A stretch of DNA of 64,000 nt from Helicobacter marmotae (GTDB lineage Bacteria; Campylobacterota; Campylobacteria; Campylobacterales; Helicobacteraceae), in NCBI RefSeq assembly GCF_003364255.1, contig NZ_NXLR01000001.1, positions 217,153-281,152 of the forward strand. Direction: 5' to 3'. Both the position numbers and the translations under genes were made by a program. The notes below the pieces were generated by a model that was not told the DNA's origin, did no database searches, and was given only the letters and a program-made list of their open reading frames with translations. Below, in pieces: positions 39,232 to 48,664 of the stretch. Position 1 is the stretch's first letter; each line of letters opens with the position of its first letter.

Positions 39232-40824
39232 TTACATTTTTACCTTTGCTTCAATGCCAAGCAAGGAAAGCCCGAGTGTAAGGCTATGGCTTACAACCAT
39301 AAACACATAAAGATAGCTATCTTCATTGGGAGTTTGTAAGATTTTATGCGCGTTATAGAATCCATGCAAGAGGGCAGCGAGATTTTTAAGATATTCGCAG
39401 ATTTTTTGCATTTCCCTATCGCGGAAGCTTGATTCTAACACATGGTGCAAGCAAAGGGCTTCAAACAAAAGCCCCCTTGCATCATCATTAAGCATAAGAT
39501 TATGCTCCTCTTCTAGGAAGCTCTGCATACTTATCCCCGCTTTTTCAAAAAGTGTGTGGATTCTGGCATTAGCATAATTAATATAATAAATAGGATTGCT
39601 GGTATCTTGCTTTTTGAGCGTTTCTACATCAAATTCAAGGTGTGTATCGGGCTTTTTAGAGAGGAAGACAAAGCGCAATGCGTCTCTACCAATCTCATCA
39701 ACCACATCTTTAAGGAGGATAAAATTCCCCGCTCTTTTGCTCATTTTGTAGGGTTGCCCGCCTTTAAGGAGGCTTACCATTTGTGAGAGGAGTACTTCTA
39801 GCTTGCTTTCATCATAGCCTAAAAAGTGGATTGCTGCCCTCACGCGTGCGATATAGCCATGATGGTCTGCCCCCCAGATATTGATATAATGCCCAAAATT
39901 TCTCCTAAACTTATCTTCATGGTAGATAATATCCCCTGCAAGATAAGTGGGCTCGCCATTTTCTCGCACAAGCACGCGGTCTTTTTCATCGCCTATTTGT
40001 GATGAGGCAATCCAAATTTTGCCATCTTTTTCATAAATACCCTTATGTGCCTTAAGGGCAGAAAGCGTGCTATCCCAACGTTCATAAAGGGATTTCTCAC
40101 TGATAAAGCTATCAAAGCTAATGCCCACTTGCGCTAAGTTTGCCTTAATTTCAGCCATCATCGCTTCTTTAGCAAATTCTGCCAAAGCGGGAATAGAATC
40201 TGCACTTTCAAAAATAGCTTCTCCAAAGTGCTTTTGTGCATCTTTGGCTAGCTCGATGATGTATTCTCCCTTGTAATAACTCTCAGGATATGTTACTTCC
40301 GTATGTAAAATATGCTCTTGCCCTGCTAGTAGCAGAGATAGCCCTAGCATTTGTATTTGCGCCCCTGCGTCATTAATGTAATATTCTGTGCAAATCTCAT
40401 AACCCAAAAATCGCCCCACACCCACAAGCGCATCTCCATAGATAGCGCCCCTTGCATGCCCTATATGCAGTGGTCCTGTGGGATTAGCACTCACAAATTC
40501 AATAAGCATATTTGAATGTTCTGCTTTTGTATATTCCCCGCGGAGGTGGCGCTCTGCCATTTGCTTAAGAAATGAATCGCTAAGAGTGAAATTAATAAAG
40601 CCATTTTGGGCTTTGAGCGTATCAAATTCAGGGTATGGGGCAAGATGTGAGAGGAGCTCCTCTGCTAGGAGTTTGGGGTTTGTTCTTTTTACTTTAGCAA
40701 GGCTAAAGGCAAGTGGTGTGGCAAGATGCCCCAAGCTTTTATCTTTAGGCTTTTCTAAGATAATAAAAGATTCTTCAACATTGCATGCTTTAGCAATAAT
40801 AGCTTTAATATGAGAGTACATCAA
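39232..40824 (-). CDS. argS: Arginyl-tRNA synthetase
   Basis: Class I aminoacyl-tRNA synthetase (530 aa). The HIGH motif appears as [15 protein letters not shown], and the KMSKS counterpart is [10 protein letters not shown]. An N-terminal Add-1 domain (residues 1-75) and a C-terminal DALR anticodon-binding domain ([20 protein letters not shown] to the end) are present. It follows tatA with a 4-bp overlap and leads into azlCD. The order polyE-gmk-tatA-argS matches H. pylori. Confidence 0.97.
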   Translation of the reverse strand: MMYSHIKAIIAKACNVEESFIILEKPKDKSLGHLATPLAFSLAKVKRTNPKLLAEELLSHLAPYPEFDTLKAQNGFINFTLSDSFLKQMAERHLRGEYTKAEHSNMLIEFVSANPTGPLHIGHARGAIYGDALVGVGRFLGYEICTEYYINDAGAQIQMLGLSLLLAGQEHILHTEVTYPESYYKGEYIIELAKDAQKHFGEAIFESADSIPALAEFAKEAMMAEIKANLAQVGISFDSFISEKSLYERWDSTLSALKAHKGIYEKDGKIWIASSQIGDEKDRVLVRENGEPTYLAGDIIYHEDKFRRNFGHYINIWGADHHGYIARVRAAIHFLGYDESKLEVLLSQMVSLLKGGQPYKMSKRAGNFILLKDVVDEIGRDALRFVFLSKKPDTHLEFDVETLKKQDTSNPIYYINYANARIHTLFEKAGISMQSFLEEEHNLMLNDDARGLLFEALCLHHVLESSFRDREMQKICEYLKNLAALLHGFYNAHKILQTPNEDSYLYVFMVVSHSLTLGLSLLGIEAKVKM

Positions 40825-41069
40825 GCCTCTTGCTTGCTAGAAGTATCTTTGGTGTCTTCTTGCTTGGCTTGTGTTTGTTTGATTTGCGTAGGGGGTTGCT
40901 CATTATTGGCATTTTGTGTGCCCTCTTCTTCATCTTCTTTCATGGCTTTTTTAAAGTTTTTAATCCCACTCCCTAAGCCTTTAGCGAGTTCGGGTATCTT
41001 TTTAGCTCCAAATAAAAGCACGATGATGAGTAAAATAATAAGCCATTGCCAAATGCTGGGAGGCATCAT
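40821..41069 (-). CDS. tatA: Sec-independent translocase protein TatA
   Basis: An 82-residue single-pass protein. N-terminal helix [20 protein letters not shown], amphipathic helix [20 protein letters not shown], then an acidic and Gln/Thr-rich tail. The FGAKKIPEL hinge is diagnostic. It polymerises into the twin-arginine export pore. Stop overlaps argS start by 4 bp. TatBC are not in the window. Confidence 0.95.
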   Translation of the reverse strand: MMPPSIWQWLIILLIIVLLFGAKKIPELAKGLGSGIKNFKKAMKEDEEEGTQNANNEQPPTQIKQTQAKQEDTKDTSSKQEA

Positions 41070-41136
41070 AGAATCTCCTTAAGATGTAATGTAAAGATGT
41101 AAAAGTATAGCAAAAGTTGCTAAGTGAAGTTTAAAT

Positions 41137-41745
41137 CTATTCGCCCCATTTTTTGATAATTGTGGCAAAACGTTGCATTTGTTGATATTTGAGAGAGCGG
41201 GCAATGGCAACAATGGCTTCTTTTGCGCTTTGTATATCATCATTAATAAGCAAGTAATCAAAATGCTCTAAATGCTGCATTTCGCTATAAGCCTTTTGCA
41301 AGCGGTATTCAATCATCTCTAAATCATCACTTCCGCGCGCAATAAGGCGATTTTTGAGAATCTCCTTGTTAGGCGTGGTGATAAAGACAGATTTTGCAAA
41401 GTCCCCAAAATGTGCCTTAATGCTTTGATGCCCTTGCACATCGACATCAAATAGCACTATTTTATCCTCATTTAATGCCTGCTCTACGGGTTTGAGTGAA
41501 GTGCCATAGAAGTTAGTATGCACTTCCGCCCATTCTAAAAATATATGATTTTTAATATCTTCTAAAAACTGCTCTTTACTCACAAAGTGATAATGCACTC
41601 CCTCTATCTCGCCCTCTCGTTTTTTACGCGTAGTGGTAGAGATAGAGAAATATATTTCAGGGATAGATTCTTTTAAGGCTTGGGTTAAGGTGCTTTTACC
41701 ACAGCCGCTTGGTCCTGATATAACAAGCACCGCTCCTTTGCTCAT
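41137..41745 (-). CDS. gmk: Guanylate kinase
   Basis: A 202-residue enzyme phosphorylating GMP to GDP. P-loop ISGPSGCGKSTL, GMP-binding block FSISTTTRKKREGEIEGVHY with FLEWAEVHTNFYGT, and lid VFITTPNKEILKNRLIARG. It overlaps the acidic repeat protein gene by 4 bp and precedes tatA by about 70 bp. Confidence 0.96.
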   Translation of the reverse strand: MSKGAVLVISGPSGCGKSTLTQALKESIPEIYFSISTTTRKKREGEIEGVHYHFVSKEQFLEDIKNHIFLEWAEVHTNFYGTSLKPVEQALNEDKIVLFDVDVQGHQSIKAHFGDFAKSVFITTPNKEILKNRLIARGSDDLEMIEYRLQKAYSEMQHLEHFDYLLINDDIQSAKEAIVAIARSLKYQQMQRFATIIKKWGE

Positions 41746-43622
41746 TTACTTTTGTCCTTAAAGCTTATATTGATAGTTACTTCCAATCCATCAAGCATAG
41801 ATTTAAAGTTATTGCTATGGAGGCTAGAAATGCTGCTTTGAATGGAGTTTGTAATCATATTTTTGACAAATTCTTCTGATGTATTTTGCTCGTTCTGTTC
41901 AATCTGCTTTGGTTGTGGATTCTGCTCTTGTGGGGGCGTGGGGGATTCTTCAAGTTGGCTTAATTCAAGCTCTTCACCTAAAGCGTGGGCAATATCTGGC
42001 TCTTTTAATGAAGCAAAGTCTTCTTTTTTACTCACATCAAGGGCATTAAGGGCTAGGCTTACTTCATTGACTTGGTCTTTATCGAGCACTGGCTTTGTGC
42101 CAATATCAAGGGAAATAGGCTCTATATCATCTAAGAGATCATTTTCAAGCAAGCCATCTGTTGGTAGCTCAAGCGGCGTGTCTTGGGAGCTACTTGTGCT
42201 ATCTTCTATGCTTGCTAAATCTTCGCTTACTGCACTCTCTTCTATTTCTGGCTGCTGTGATTGTATGTCTATATTTTCTTCTTCTAGCTCTTCTAATTCG
42301 TTTTCTTGCCCTAAGGTTTCACTCGCTGTCTCTTCATCAATTTTTTGAGCTTCTTGTATTGTAGCCTCGTCTAGATTCTGTTCTGCCTTATTATCTAAGC
42401 TTTCTAATGTCTCATCTAAAATAGGATCTAAATCATCTAAATGTATTTCCCCCTCATCGTTTGGCAAATCTTCTTTTGTGCCCTCATTTGGCTCACTTTG
42501 TGGCTCATCTTCTGTCTCCAAATGCTCTAACTCTGGTATATCATCAAGGTCATCTAAAGAGAAGTCATCATCTAGGTTGTCTAGCCCCTCTAACTCATCT
42601 GTAGTGTTTTGTGATTTTTCTATGTTATCAAGTTGAGAAAGCTCAGAATCTATATTGTCATCTAAAAGGGCTATATCATTATTTTGTGTTTCTTTACTTA
42701 TTTCTTCCAAATCTTTTTCCTCCTTTGTGGATTCATTCTCTAAAATATCATTGAGATTCTCTTCTATGCTTTCGCTTGCTGCACTCTCTTCTATTTCTGG
42801 CTGCTGTGATTGTATGTCTATATTTTCTTCTTCTAGCTCTTCTAATTCGTTTTCTTGCCCTAAGGTTTCACTCGCTGTCTCTTCACCCAATGCTAAATCA
42901 TCTAAATGTATTTCCCCCTCATCGTTTGGCAAATCTTCTTTTGTGCCCTCATTTGGCTCACTTTGTGGCTCATCTTGTATTTTTGGCTCCTCTAGCTCTG
43001 ATAAGTCAATATCATCTAAAGACAAATTAAGCCCCATATCCCCCACATCTTCATTTTCTAAACTCATATCCTCTAGCGTTTGAGCAGTTTCATTCATATT
43101 ATCCTCTTTACCCTCTCCCTCATCATTGGATATTACTTGAGAAGTCTCTGGTGGAGTGGATATTTGCGGCTCTATGGTGCTTTCTTGCTTTGGGGAGATT
43201 TCTTCATCAAGAGAGAGTATATCTTTAGAATCATCAAGGAGCATATCATCTAAATTTTCTTCCAAATCTAATGCAATATCATCATTATTGATAATGCCTT
43301 GAGGATTGTAATTCAACCCTTTAGTGAAAACATCTAAAATACTCGTAGGTAAAAATGGCTTTTGGACATATTCATCAAATCCCTCAATACGTTTTGCCGT
43401 TTTGTTATAAATAAGGCATTTGCGCTTGTCTTTGAGGGCTTCTAGGGAAGACTTTTTATTAGAAAGTAAGCAGTCATCATCAATAATCACATAATCATAT
43501 TGGCTTAAATCCCCCGCTTGAGCAAGGTCTGTAACCTTTATCAGTTCTACCCCCGCTTTCTTTGCAGTGATTTCAACAAGCTTTTGGACAATTTGGTTTG
43601 TATTGATGAGCAAAAATTTCAT
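41742..43622 (-). CDS. Acidic repeat protein ('poly-E-rich protein') with receiver-like N-terminus
   Basis: A 626-residue protein, extremely rich in Glu, Asp, Ser and Leu after residue 110. Residues 1-105 look like a degenerate response-regulator receiver fold (MKFLLINTNQIVQKLVEITA, DYVIIDDDCLL, FDEYVQKPFLPTSIL). The Lys of the last motif and acidic residues are present, but the phospho-acceptor is not certain. A long disordered acidic region follows with two duplicated modules, then a C-terminal segment (EFVKNMITNSIQSSISSL). Position upstream of gmk-tatA-argS matches the H. pylori poly-E-rich protein; no function is established to my knowledge. Start at ATG 43622 (GGGAG upstream) instead of 43634. 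Confidence 0.82.
   Translation of the reverse strand: MKFLLINTNQIVQKLVEITAKKAGVELIKVTDLAQAGDLSQYDYVIIDDDCLLSNKKSSLEALKDKRKCLIYNKTAKRIEGFDEYVQKPFLPTSILDVFTKGLNYNPQGIINNDDIALDLEENLDDMLLDDSKDILSLDEEISPKQESTIEPQISTPPETSQVISNDEGEGKEDNMNETAQTLEDMSLENEDVGDMGLNLSLDDIDLSELEEPKIQDEPQSEPNEGTKEDLPNDEGEIHLDDLALGEETASETLGQENELEELEEENIDIQSQQPEIEESAASESIEENLNDILENESTKEEKDLEEISKETQNNDIALLDDNIDSELSQLDNIEKSQNTTDELEGLDNLDDDFSLDDLDDIPELEHLETEDEPQSEPNEGTKEDLPNDEGEIHLDDLDPILDETLESLDNKAEQNLDEATIQEAQKIDEETASETLGQENELEELEEENIDIQSQQPEIEESAVSEDLASIEDSTSSSQDTPLELPTDGLLENDLLDDIEPISLDIGTKPVLDKDQVNEVSLALNALDVSKKEDFASLKEPDIAHALGEELELSQLEESPTPPQEQNPQPKQIEQNEQNTSEEFVKNMITNSIQSSISSLHSNNFKSMLDGLEVTINISFKDKSK
42231..42336 (-). 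repeat. 106-bp direct repeat A, copy 1, in the acidic protein gene
   Basis: Identical to 42780-42885 over 106 bp. It encodes a module beginning EETASETLGQENELEEL. Offset between copies is 549 bp, a multiple of three. Confidence 0.92.
42428..42511 (-). repeat. 84-bp direct repeat B, copy 1, in the acidic protein gene
   Basis: Identical to 42893-42976 over 84 bp. It encodes the module DEPQSEPNEGTKEDLPND and following residues. Offset 465 bp, a multiple of three. Confidence 0.92.
42780..42885 (-). repeat. 106-bp direct repeat A, copy 2
   Basis: Second identical copy, lying 7 bp from repeat B copy 2. In copy 1 the spacing to repeat B is 91 bp, so the block has been rearranged since duplication. 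Confidence 0.92.
42893..42976 (-). repeat. 84-bp direct repeat B, copy 2
   Basis: Second identical copy. Recombination between the two B copies would remove 155 codons without breaking the frame. Confidence 0.92.
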
Positions 43623-43699
43623 AAAAGCTCCCATTTTTATGGTTTTTTATTTCGTAATGACCTAAAATTATAACAAAATCGATAATACAAAGGAATAAA

Positions 43700-44245
43700 A
43701 TGCTTCAAAAAACTAAAAAATTGCTTTTGGCTTGTTTTGCCCTTAGCTTGCTTTATATCCCAAGTTTAGCAAAAGACACCCTCTATATGCTGCCATATGA
43801 GCAAACCCAAGCATTAAATGGGCTTAAAAATATGCTTAAAAACGCCCAATATGAAATAAAAATTAGCATTTATAGCTTCACACATAATGATATTGCCAAA
43901 ATCTTGCGAGATAGTGCCAAAAGAGGCGTGAGGGTGTATATTATCTATGATAAAGAAAGTAATATGAACAATAAATCTTCTACCATTGGCTACTTAGCAA
44001 AATACAATAATATCTCAACTTGTCTGCTTACAGGTATGCGCTCTGCGAATAAAAAATACTTTGGCATTATGCACCAAAAAATGGCAATTGTTGATGAACA
44101 CTCCCTTGCTATAGGCTCGGCAAATTGGACAAAAAATGCTTTTGAAAATAACTTTGAAACGCTATTGATTACAGATAATGATAAGCTTGTAAATAAGGCA
44201 TTGCAAGCTTATGAAAAAATGATGCACACATGCGTTGGATTCTAA
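43700..44245 (+). CDS. nucT: Secreted PLD-family nuclease (NucT-like)
   Basis: A 181-residue exported protein with a signal peptide (about residues 1-25, ending SLAKD). A single HKD motif, HQKMAIVDEHSLAIGSANWT, is typical of the Nuc endonuclease family, which works as a dimer. It corresponds to the H. pylori surface nuclease NucT next to the poly-E-rich gene, implicated in using external DNA. Transcribed divergently from the acidic protein gene; 16 bp from the convergent ABC transporter stop. Confidence 0.88.
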   Translation: MLQKTKKLLLACFALSLLYIPSLAKDTLYMLPYEQTQALNGLKNMLKNAQYEIKISIYSFTHNDIAKILRDSAKRGVRVYIIYDKESNMNNKSSTIGYLAKYNNISTCLLTGMRSANKKYFGIMHQKMAIVDEHSLAIGSANWTKNAFENNFETLLITDNDKLVNKALQAYEKMMHTCVGF

Positions 44246-44260
44246 GCTCTTAATAATCTA

Positions 44261-45970
44261 TCACTTGCCTTTCTCTTTATGTATCACTTCGCCTGCCTGC
44301 AAATGCACTACCTCGTCGGCAAGCTCTATGGTGCTTGGGCGGTGGGCTATGATGATGATAATTTTATCTCTCCTTAGATGTTTAATACTCTCTTTTATCG
44401 CATCTTCGGTTTGTGCATCTAGGGCTGAAGTGGCTTCATCAAAGATAAGCACCTCTGGATTTTTATAAATAGCTCGTGCTATGGCTATTCTTTGTCTTTG
44501 TCCGCCGCTTAGATTAGTGCCAAATTCATCAAGGATAGTGTGGATTCCATTGGGCATTGCTTTGACAAAGTCCCACGCATGAGCTAGCTTTAGCGCTTCT
44601 ATAGCTCTTTTTTCATCTATATCTCCGCCATATGCAACATTATGCAAAATACTATCGTTGAAGATAAAAATACGTTGTGTAACCACCGCCATATTATCAC
44701 GCACGCTTTTTTGTGTGTATTGCTTAATATTATGCCCATTAATGCTTATCTCTCCGCTATTTGCCTCATAAAGACGCAAGATAAGATTAATAATAGAGCT
44801 CTTCCCACTGCCACTTTTGCCCACAAGGGCGGTAATTTTGTTCTTTTCAAAAGTGAGATTTATGCCATTTAGGGCATGGGCTTCTTCATTATAGGCAAAA
44901 TGCACATCTTTAAGGCTAATTTCATTCACAGGAGGGGTGAGCGAAAGGCTGCCATCATGGATTTGCTGCTCTTGGTTAAGCACTTCAAAGATTCTATCGC
45001 TCGCGACTATGGCAGATTGCATTTGAGCATAGAGATTGACTAGACGTTTGAGTGGCGTATAGATAAAGAACAACGCCCCCACAAAGGATGAAAATTGCGC
45101 TGGGCTTAGCTTGCCTTGTGAAATATCAACAATCGCCATATAAATCACACAAGCAAGCATAATAGCCCCTAAAAGCTCCATAAGCGGTGTAGTAAGCTCG
45201 CCTATACGCACGGCTTTCATATTGATTTTAAAAAAATGGAGATTTTGGGATTGGAAGCTTTGAAGCTCTAACTTCTCCCCATTGCTTGCCTTAATGACCT
45301 CTACATTGTTAAAAATCTCATTGAGTTTAGCGGTAATATCTGCATTTTTTTCTTGGATATGGCGAGAATATGTTTTAAGCTTTTTGATAATCATATTCAG
45401 CGGGATAAGGGCTAGCGGGATAATCACTAAGCCAATGAGTGCGTATTTGGGGCTTTGGTAGATAGTGATTGCTACAAGGGCTATAATTGTTACACTCTCA
45501 CGGATAAATTCTGTAATGTAGTTTGAAACAGCAGAGCGGATAATCCCTATATCATTAGTGATACGCGCTATAAGCTCGCCCCCTCGCATTTTATTAAAAA
45601 AGCTCATCTCAAGGCTTAGCATATGTCGCAGCATTCTATCGCGGATTTGACGCACAATATCTTGCCCAATGAGATTCATAAAATATGTTTGTATATAAGT
45701 GCCAAGAGATTTGCCTATATACACGCCCACAAGCATAAGCGACATCACTAATGCTATGGTATTGTTTGCCACAAGCTCTTCAAAGCTAAAAAGCGGATTG
45801 GCACGCGGGATTTTGCCTGATAGAGTATCAAGCAGGGGCTCTATAAGCCAAGTGATACCCGCCGTGCAAATAGCCACAACAAGAGAGGCTACAATAGCGA
45901 TACCAAAGGATATATAATGCCCTTTAATATAAGGAAAGAATTTCCTAAAAAAATCAAGAATTATGCGCAT
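44261..45970 (-). CDS. msbA: MsbA-like ABC exporter (fused membrane and ATPase domains)
   Basis: A half-transporter of about 569 residues. Six membrane helices in residues 1-320, with the coupling region SLEMSFFNKMRGGELIARIT as in MsbA and lipid exporters. The ATPase domain has Walker A LVGKSGSGKSSIIN, signature NLSGGQRQRIAIARAI, Walker B EVLIFDEATSALD and switch His in IIIIAHRPST. Probable role: flipping lipid A-core across the inner membrane; other lipid or drug substrates cannot be excluded. I use ATG 45970; a TTG at 45991 is possible. Either start lies within the 3' end of copZ. Confidence 0.88.
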   Translation of the reverse strand: MRIILDFFRKFFPYIKGHYISFGIAIVASLVVAICTAGITWLIEPLLDTLSGKIPRANPLFSFEELVANNTIALVMSLMLVGVYIGKSLGTYIQTYFMNLIGQDIVRQIRDRMLRHMLSLEMSFFNKMRGGELIARITNDIGIIRSAVSNYITEFIRESVTIIALVAITIYQSPKYALIGLVIIPLALIPLNMIIKKLKTYSRHIQEKNADITAKLNEIFNNVEVIKASNGEKLELQSFQSQNLHFFKINMKAVRIGELTTPLMELLGAIMLACVIYMAIVDISQGKLSPAQFSSFVGALFFIYTPLKRLVNLYAQMQSAIVASDRIFEVLNQEQQIHDGSLSLTPPVNEISLKDVHFAYNEEAHALNGINLTFEKNKITALVGKSGSGKSSIINLILRLYEANSGEISINGHNIKQYTQKSVRDNMAVVTQRIFIFNDSILHNVAYGGDIDEKRAIEALKLAHAWDFVKAMPNGIHTILDEFGTNLSGGQRQRIAIARAIYKNPEVLIFDEATSALDAQTEDAIKESIKHLRRDKIIIIIAHRPSTIELADEVVHLQAGEVIHKEKGK

Positions 45971-46166
45971 TTGGCTCAAATCCCGCTTCAAGTATGGCTT
46001 CAGTAATCAGCTCTTGTGTAGCAGGGGGGTTAAACTCAACCTTTACTACTGCATTTTTTAAATCCACATCAATGAAACTCACCCCCTCAATTTCACCAAC
46101 AAATCTTTCAATCTTATCGACACATTTATCACAACGCATACCGCTCACTGGTATTTGTATCTTCAT
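45954..46166 (-). CDS. copZ: Copper chaperone, heavy-metal-associated domain
   Basis: A 70-residue single HMA-fold protein with the copper-binding motif SGMRCDKCVDKIERFV near the N-terminus and the usual beta-alpha-beta-beta-alpha-beta pattern. It delivers Cu(I) to the CopA pump encoded 21 bp upstream; the H. pylori equivalent is CopP. It overlaps the start of the ABC transporter gene by 17 bp. Confidence 0.93.
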   Translation of the reverse strand: MKIQIPVSGMRCDKCVDKIERFVGEIEGVSFIDVDLKNAVVKVEFNPPATQELITEAILEAGFEPNAHNS

Positions 46167-46187
46167 CTTTACTCCTTACAATGCAAG

Positions 46188-48401
46188 TTATGAAATGATT
46201 TTAAATCGTTTAAGTCGCATGGCATTAAACACTACACTCAAGCTTGATACACTCATAGCAAAGGCACAAAACATCGGGTGTAAAAATACTCCAAACCCGC
46301 CTAATGCGCCCATTGCTAAGGGTATAAAGGCAATATTATAGCAAAAAGCAAACCCAAGATTCTGCTTTATGTTTAAAATGGTGGCTTGTGATAGCGCGTA
46401 TGCGTTATAAATACTCATCACCTTTTGATTATAGATGATAATATCAGCACTTTGGGTCGCAATATCATGTAAGGAGGCAAAGGCAGCTGATGTATGCGCT
46501 AGAGCTAAGGCTGGGGCGTCATTAATACCATCGCCTACCATAAATACCTTTTGTGTTTGTATCTTTTGCCTAATAATGCGCATTTTATCCTCCGGCAGGG
46601 CTTTTGCATAAAATTCACTTATGCCAAGTCTTTTAGCAATTTTTTGCGTATTGGGGAGATTGTCTCCACTTATAAGGCTATAGCTTATTTGCTTACTTTT
46701 TAATTGCTCTAAGGTGGGCTTGGCATCGGGCTTTATATAATCTTGTAAAGAAAATTGCGCAAGAATGCGTGAAGGTGTGGCAAGAAAGAGTGTAATTTTA
46801 TCTTCTTGTGGAGGGAGGTTAGCACTTAAGGTGGGAGGGAGAAAATCACTATTACCTAAAAAGTAGGGAGTATTGTTTATAAGCGCTTTTATGCCCCGTC
46901 CTAATACATTTTCAACACAACTCATAGGATAGAGAGTAGCCTTCTTGCTTAAAGGGTGGTTTGCAAAGGCTTTGGCGATGATATGATGGCTACTAGATTC
47001 TAAAGTATAGGCGAGGTTGAAAATTTCTTGCTTGTCTTTTGCCGTGTCAAATAGGGTGATTTCTGTGATTTCTAAACCCTCTGTGAGTGTGCCTGTTTTA
47101 TCAAAAGCAATGTGTGTAATCTCCCCTAAAGCCTGCAGGCTTTTAGCACTTTTAAAAAACACGCCCATTTTATTTGAAACACTTTGAGCATAAAGAATTG
47201 CCATAGGTGTAGCTAGCCCCAAAGCACAAGGGCAGGAGATAACAAGTGTAGCTACAAAAATGCTTAGCGCAAACTCAAAATCTCTTAACCCCCACCAAAA
47301 TGCCCCCGCAATAAGCGCAAGGCATATCACAATAGGCACAAACACTCCAGCAACCCTATCAGCAAGCTGTGCAATGGGGGCTTTGCTCTCTAAGCCTTGT
47401 TGCACAAGTGTGAGAATCTGCGCAAGAGTAGATTCTTTAGCGTCTTTTGTAGCGCGGACAAAAAGCACGCTATCAAGGTTTATGCTCCCTGAGAGAATAC
47501 TTGAATCTGTGCGGACTAAAATAGGTAAAGATTCGCCATTAATCGCTGATGTATCTAGGCTCCCATCCCCCTCTAGCACAACACAATCTACCACAATCAT
47601 CTCTCCGGGAAGTATTTTTAGTATGTCCCCCTCTTTGATGTGCTCAGCAAGTATGTCTTCACAAGGGGTGTTTGATAAGCTAAGATTCTCCGCTGGATGG
47701 AGCTTTTGAACTTGCTTTTGATGAAGCCCTAAAAGCAAGCTCGCACTACAGAGGGCATCTTTTTTTGAACCCTCTTCTATGCTTTTACCCACCAATACAA
47801 GCGTGATAATTACACATACACTATCAAAATACGCATGAGCATGGGGGTTAAATATGCCTTGCAAGCTATATAAAAACGCGCTTGTTGTGCTTATAGCTAT
47901 GAGGGAATCCATATGAGGAGAGCGGGCTAAAAGTGCCTTAAATCCACGGATATAAAAGCCCCTCCCCATGTGCATAACCATAAGGCTTAAAATAAGCATA
48001 ATGGAATAACTCCACATAAAAGGTATAGAAAATAAGCCAAACATCTCCCCCCACGAGAGGATAAGCACAATGAGTGTGCCTGTAATGCTTAAGATGAGCC
48101 TTCTCTTGGGGGAGAGGAAATGCTCATCAAAAGATTCTATGAGCTTGTTAAGGACAAAGGTGTTTTGCACATTGGTAGGGGAAGTGGTTTCTTCAAAATG
48201 AGGCTCATAGCCCATTTTGCGGATAAATGCAAAAATTGCTTCTAAATTTGTTTGTGTTTCATCATAGCAGATATGCGCCTTTTTGCTTAGCAAATGCACT
48301 TCTATACTTTGGCAAAAGCTTTTGCGGCTTAGTGCGCGCTCAATGCCGCTTGAACACGCCTGACAAGTCATTTGCTCAATGTAGAATGAAGCTTCTTTCA
48401 T
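46188..48401 (-). CDS. copA: Copper-exporting P1B-type ATPase
   Basis: A 737-residue Cu(I) efflux pump. One N-terminal metal-binding domain (IEQMTCQACSSGIERAL). Membrane metal site CPCALGLATP. Phosphorylation motif FDKTGTLTEG, actuator SGSINLD region with preceding AINGESLP, and hinge VGDGINDAPALALA. A His-Pro dipeptide (NHPLS), typical of P1B ATPases, is present. Forms an operon with copZ; it protects against copper. Confidence 0.95.
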   Translation of the reverse strand: MKEASFYIEQMTCQACSSGIERALSRKSFCQSIEVHLLSKKAHICYDETQTNLEAIFAFIRKMGYEPHFEETTSPTNVQNTFVLNKLIESFDEHFLSPKRRLILSITGTLIVLILSWGEMFGLFSIPFMWSYSIMLILSLMVMHMGRGFYIRGFKALLARSPHMDSLIAISTTSAFLYSLQGIFNPHAHAYFDSVCVIITLVLVGKSIEEGSKKDALCSASLLLGLHQKQVQKLHPAENLSLSNTPCEDILAEHIKEGDILKILPGEMIVVDCVVLEGDGSLDTSAINGESLPILVRTDSSILSGSINLDSVLFVRATKDAKESTLAQILTLVQQGLESKAPIAQLADRVAGVFVPIVICLALIAGAFWWGLRDFEFALSIFVATLVISCPCALGLATPMAILYAQSVSNKMGVFFKSAKSLQALGEITHIAFDKTGTLTEGLEITEITLFDTAKDKQEIFNLAYTLESSSHHIIAKAFANHPLSKKATLYPMSCVENVLGRGIKALINNTPYFLGNSDFLPPTLSANLPPQEDKITLFLATPSRILAQFSLQDYIKPDAKPTLEQLKSKQISYSLISGDNLPNTQKIAKRLGISEFYAKALPEDKMRIIRQKIQTQKVFMVGDGINDAPALALAHTSAAFASLHDIATQSADIIIYNQKVMSIYNAYALSQATILNIKQNLGFAFCYNIAFIPLAMGALGGFGVFLHPMFCAFAMSVSSLSVVFNAMRLKRFKIIS

Positions 48402-48664
48402 AGGTGCTCCTTAATGGCTTGGGTGTAGAAATGCGGATTTATAGCACATATCAGTAAATATACATATAGGGGGTATATGTATAACTTTGAATAATGGGAG
48501 TAAAGCTTATGGAATGTTATCATCTCTAAAGACTCTATTAAGAGGTGAGGGATTTACTTATAGAATCACTAGTCACCAATAGAGATTCTTCGCCCCCCTA
48601 GCGGGGGTTGAGGATGACAAGAGGGGGAGAGTTTCTAGTAATTCTAAGAGAAATTTGCTAAGGC
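48402..48664. repeat. Intergenic region with dispersed-repeat elements
   Basis: No gene. It contains TAGAATCACTAGTC...AGAGATTCTT at 48562-48590 (matched by the reverse complement of 31248-31275) running directly into GCCCCCCTAGCGGGGG (matched at 3509-3523). A GC-rich hairpin and the sequence similarity to the stretch after tRNA-Lys suggest a mobile or at least recurrent intergenic element. Confidence 0.5.

Noticed and set aside
42231..42976. Repeats that might look like a CRISPR array
   Set aside because: Two pairs of long coding repeats, in frame within one gene, without regular short spacers.
41842..43083. Long plus-strand frames (up to 168 codons, Ser-rich) opposite the acidic protein
   Set aside because: Antisense shadows of Glu/Asp/Ser-rich codons (poly-Ser/Cys/Leu products); no start signals and no family.
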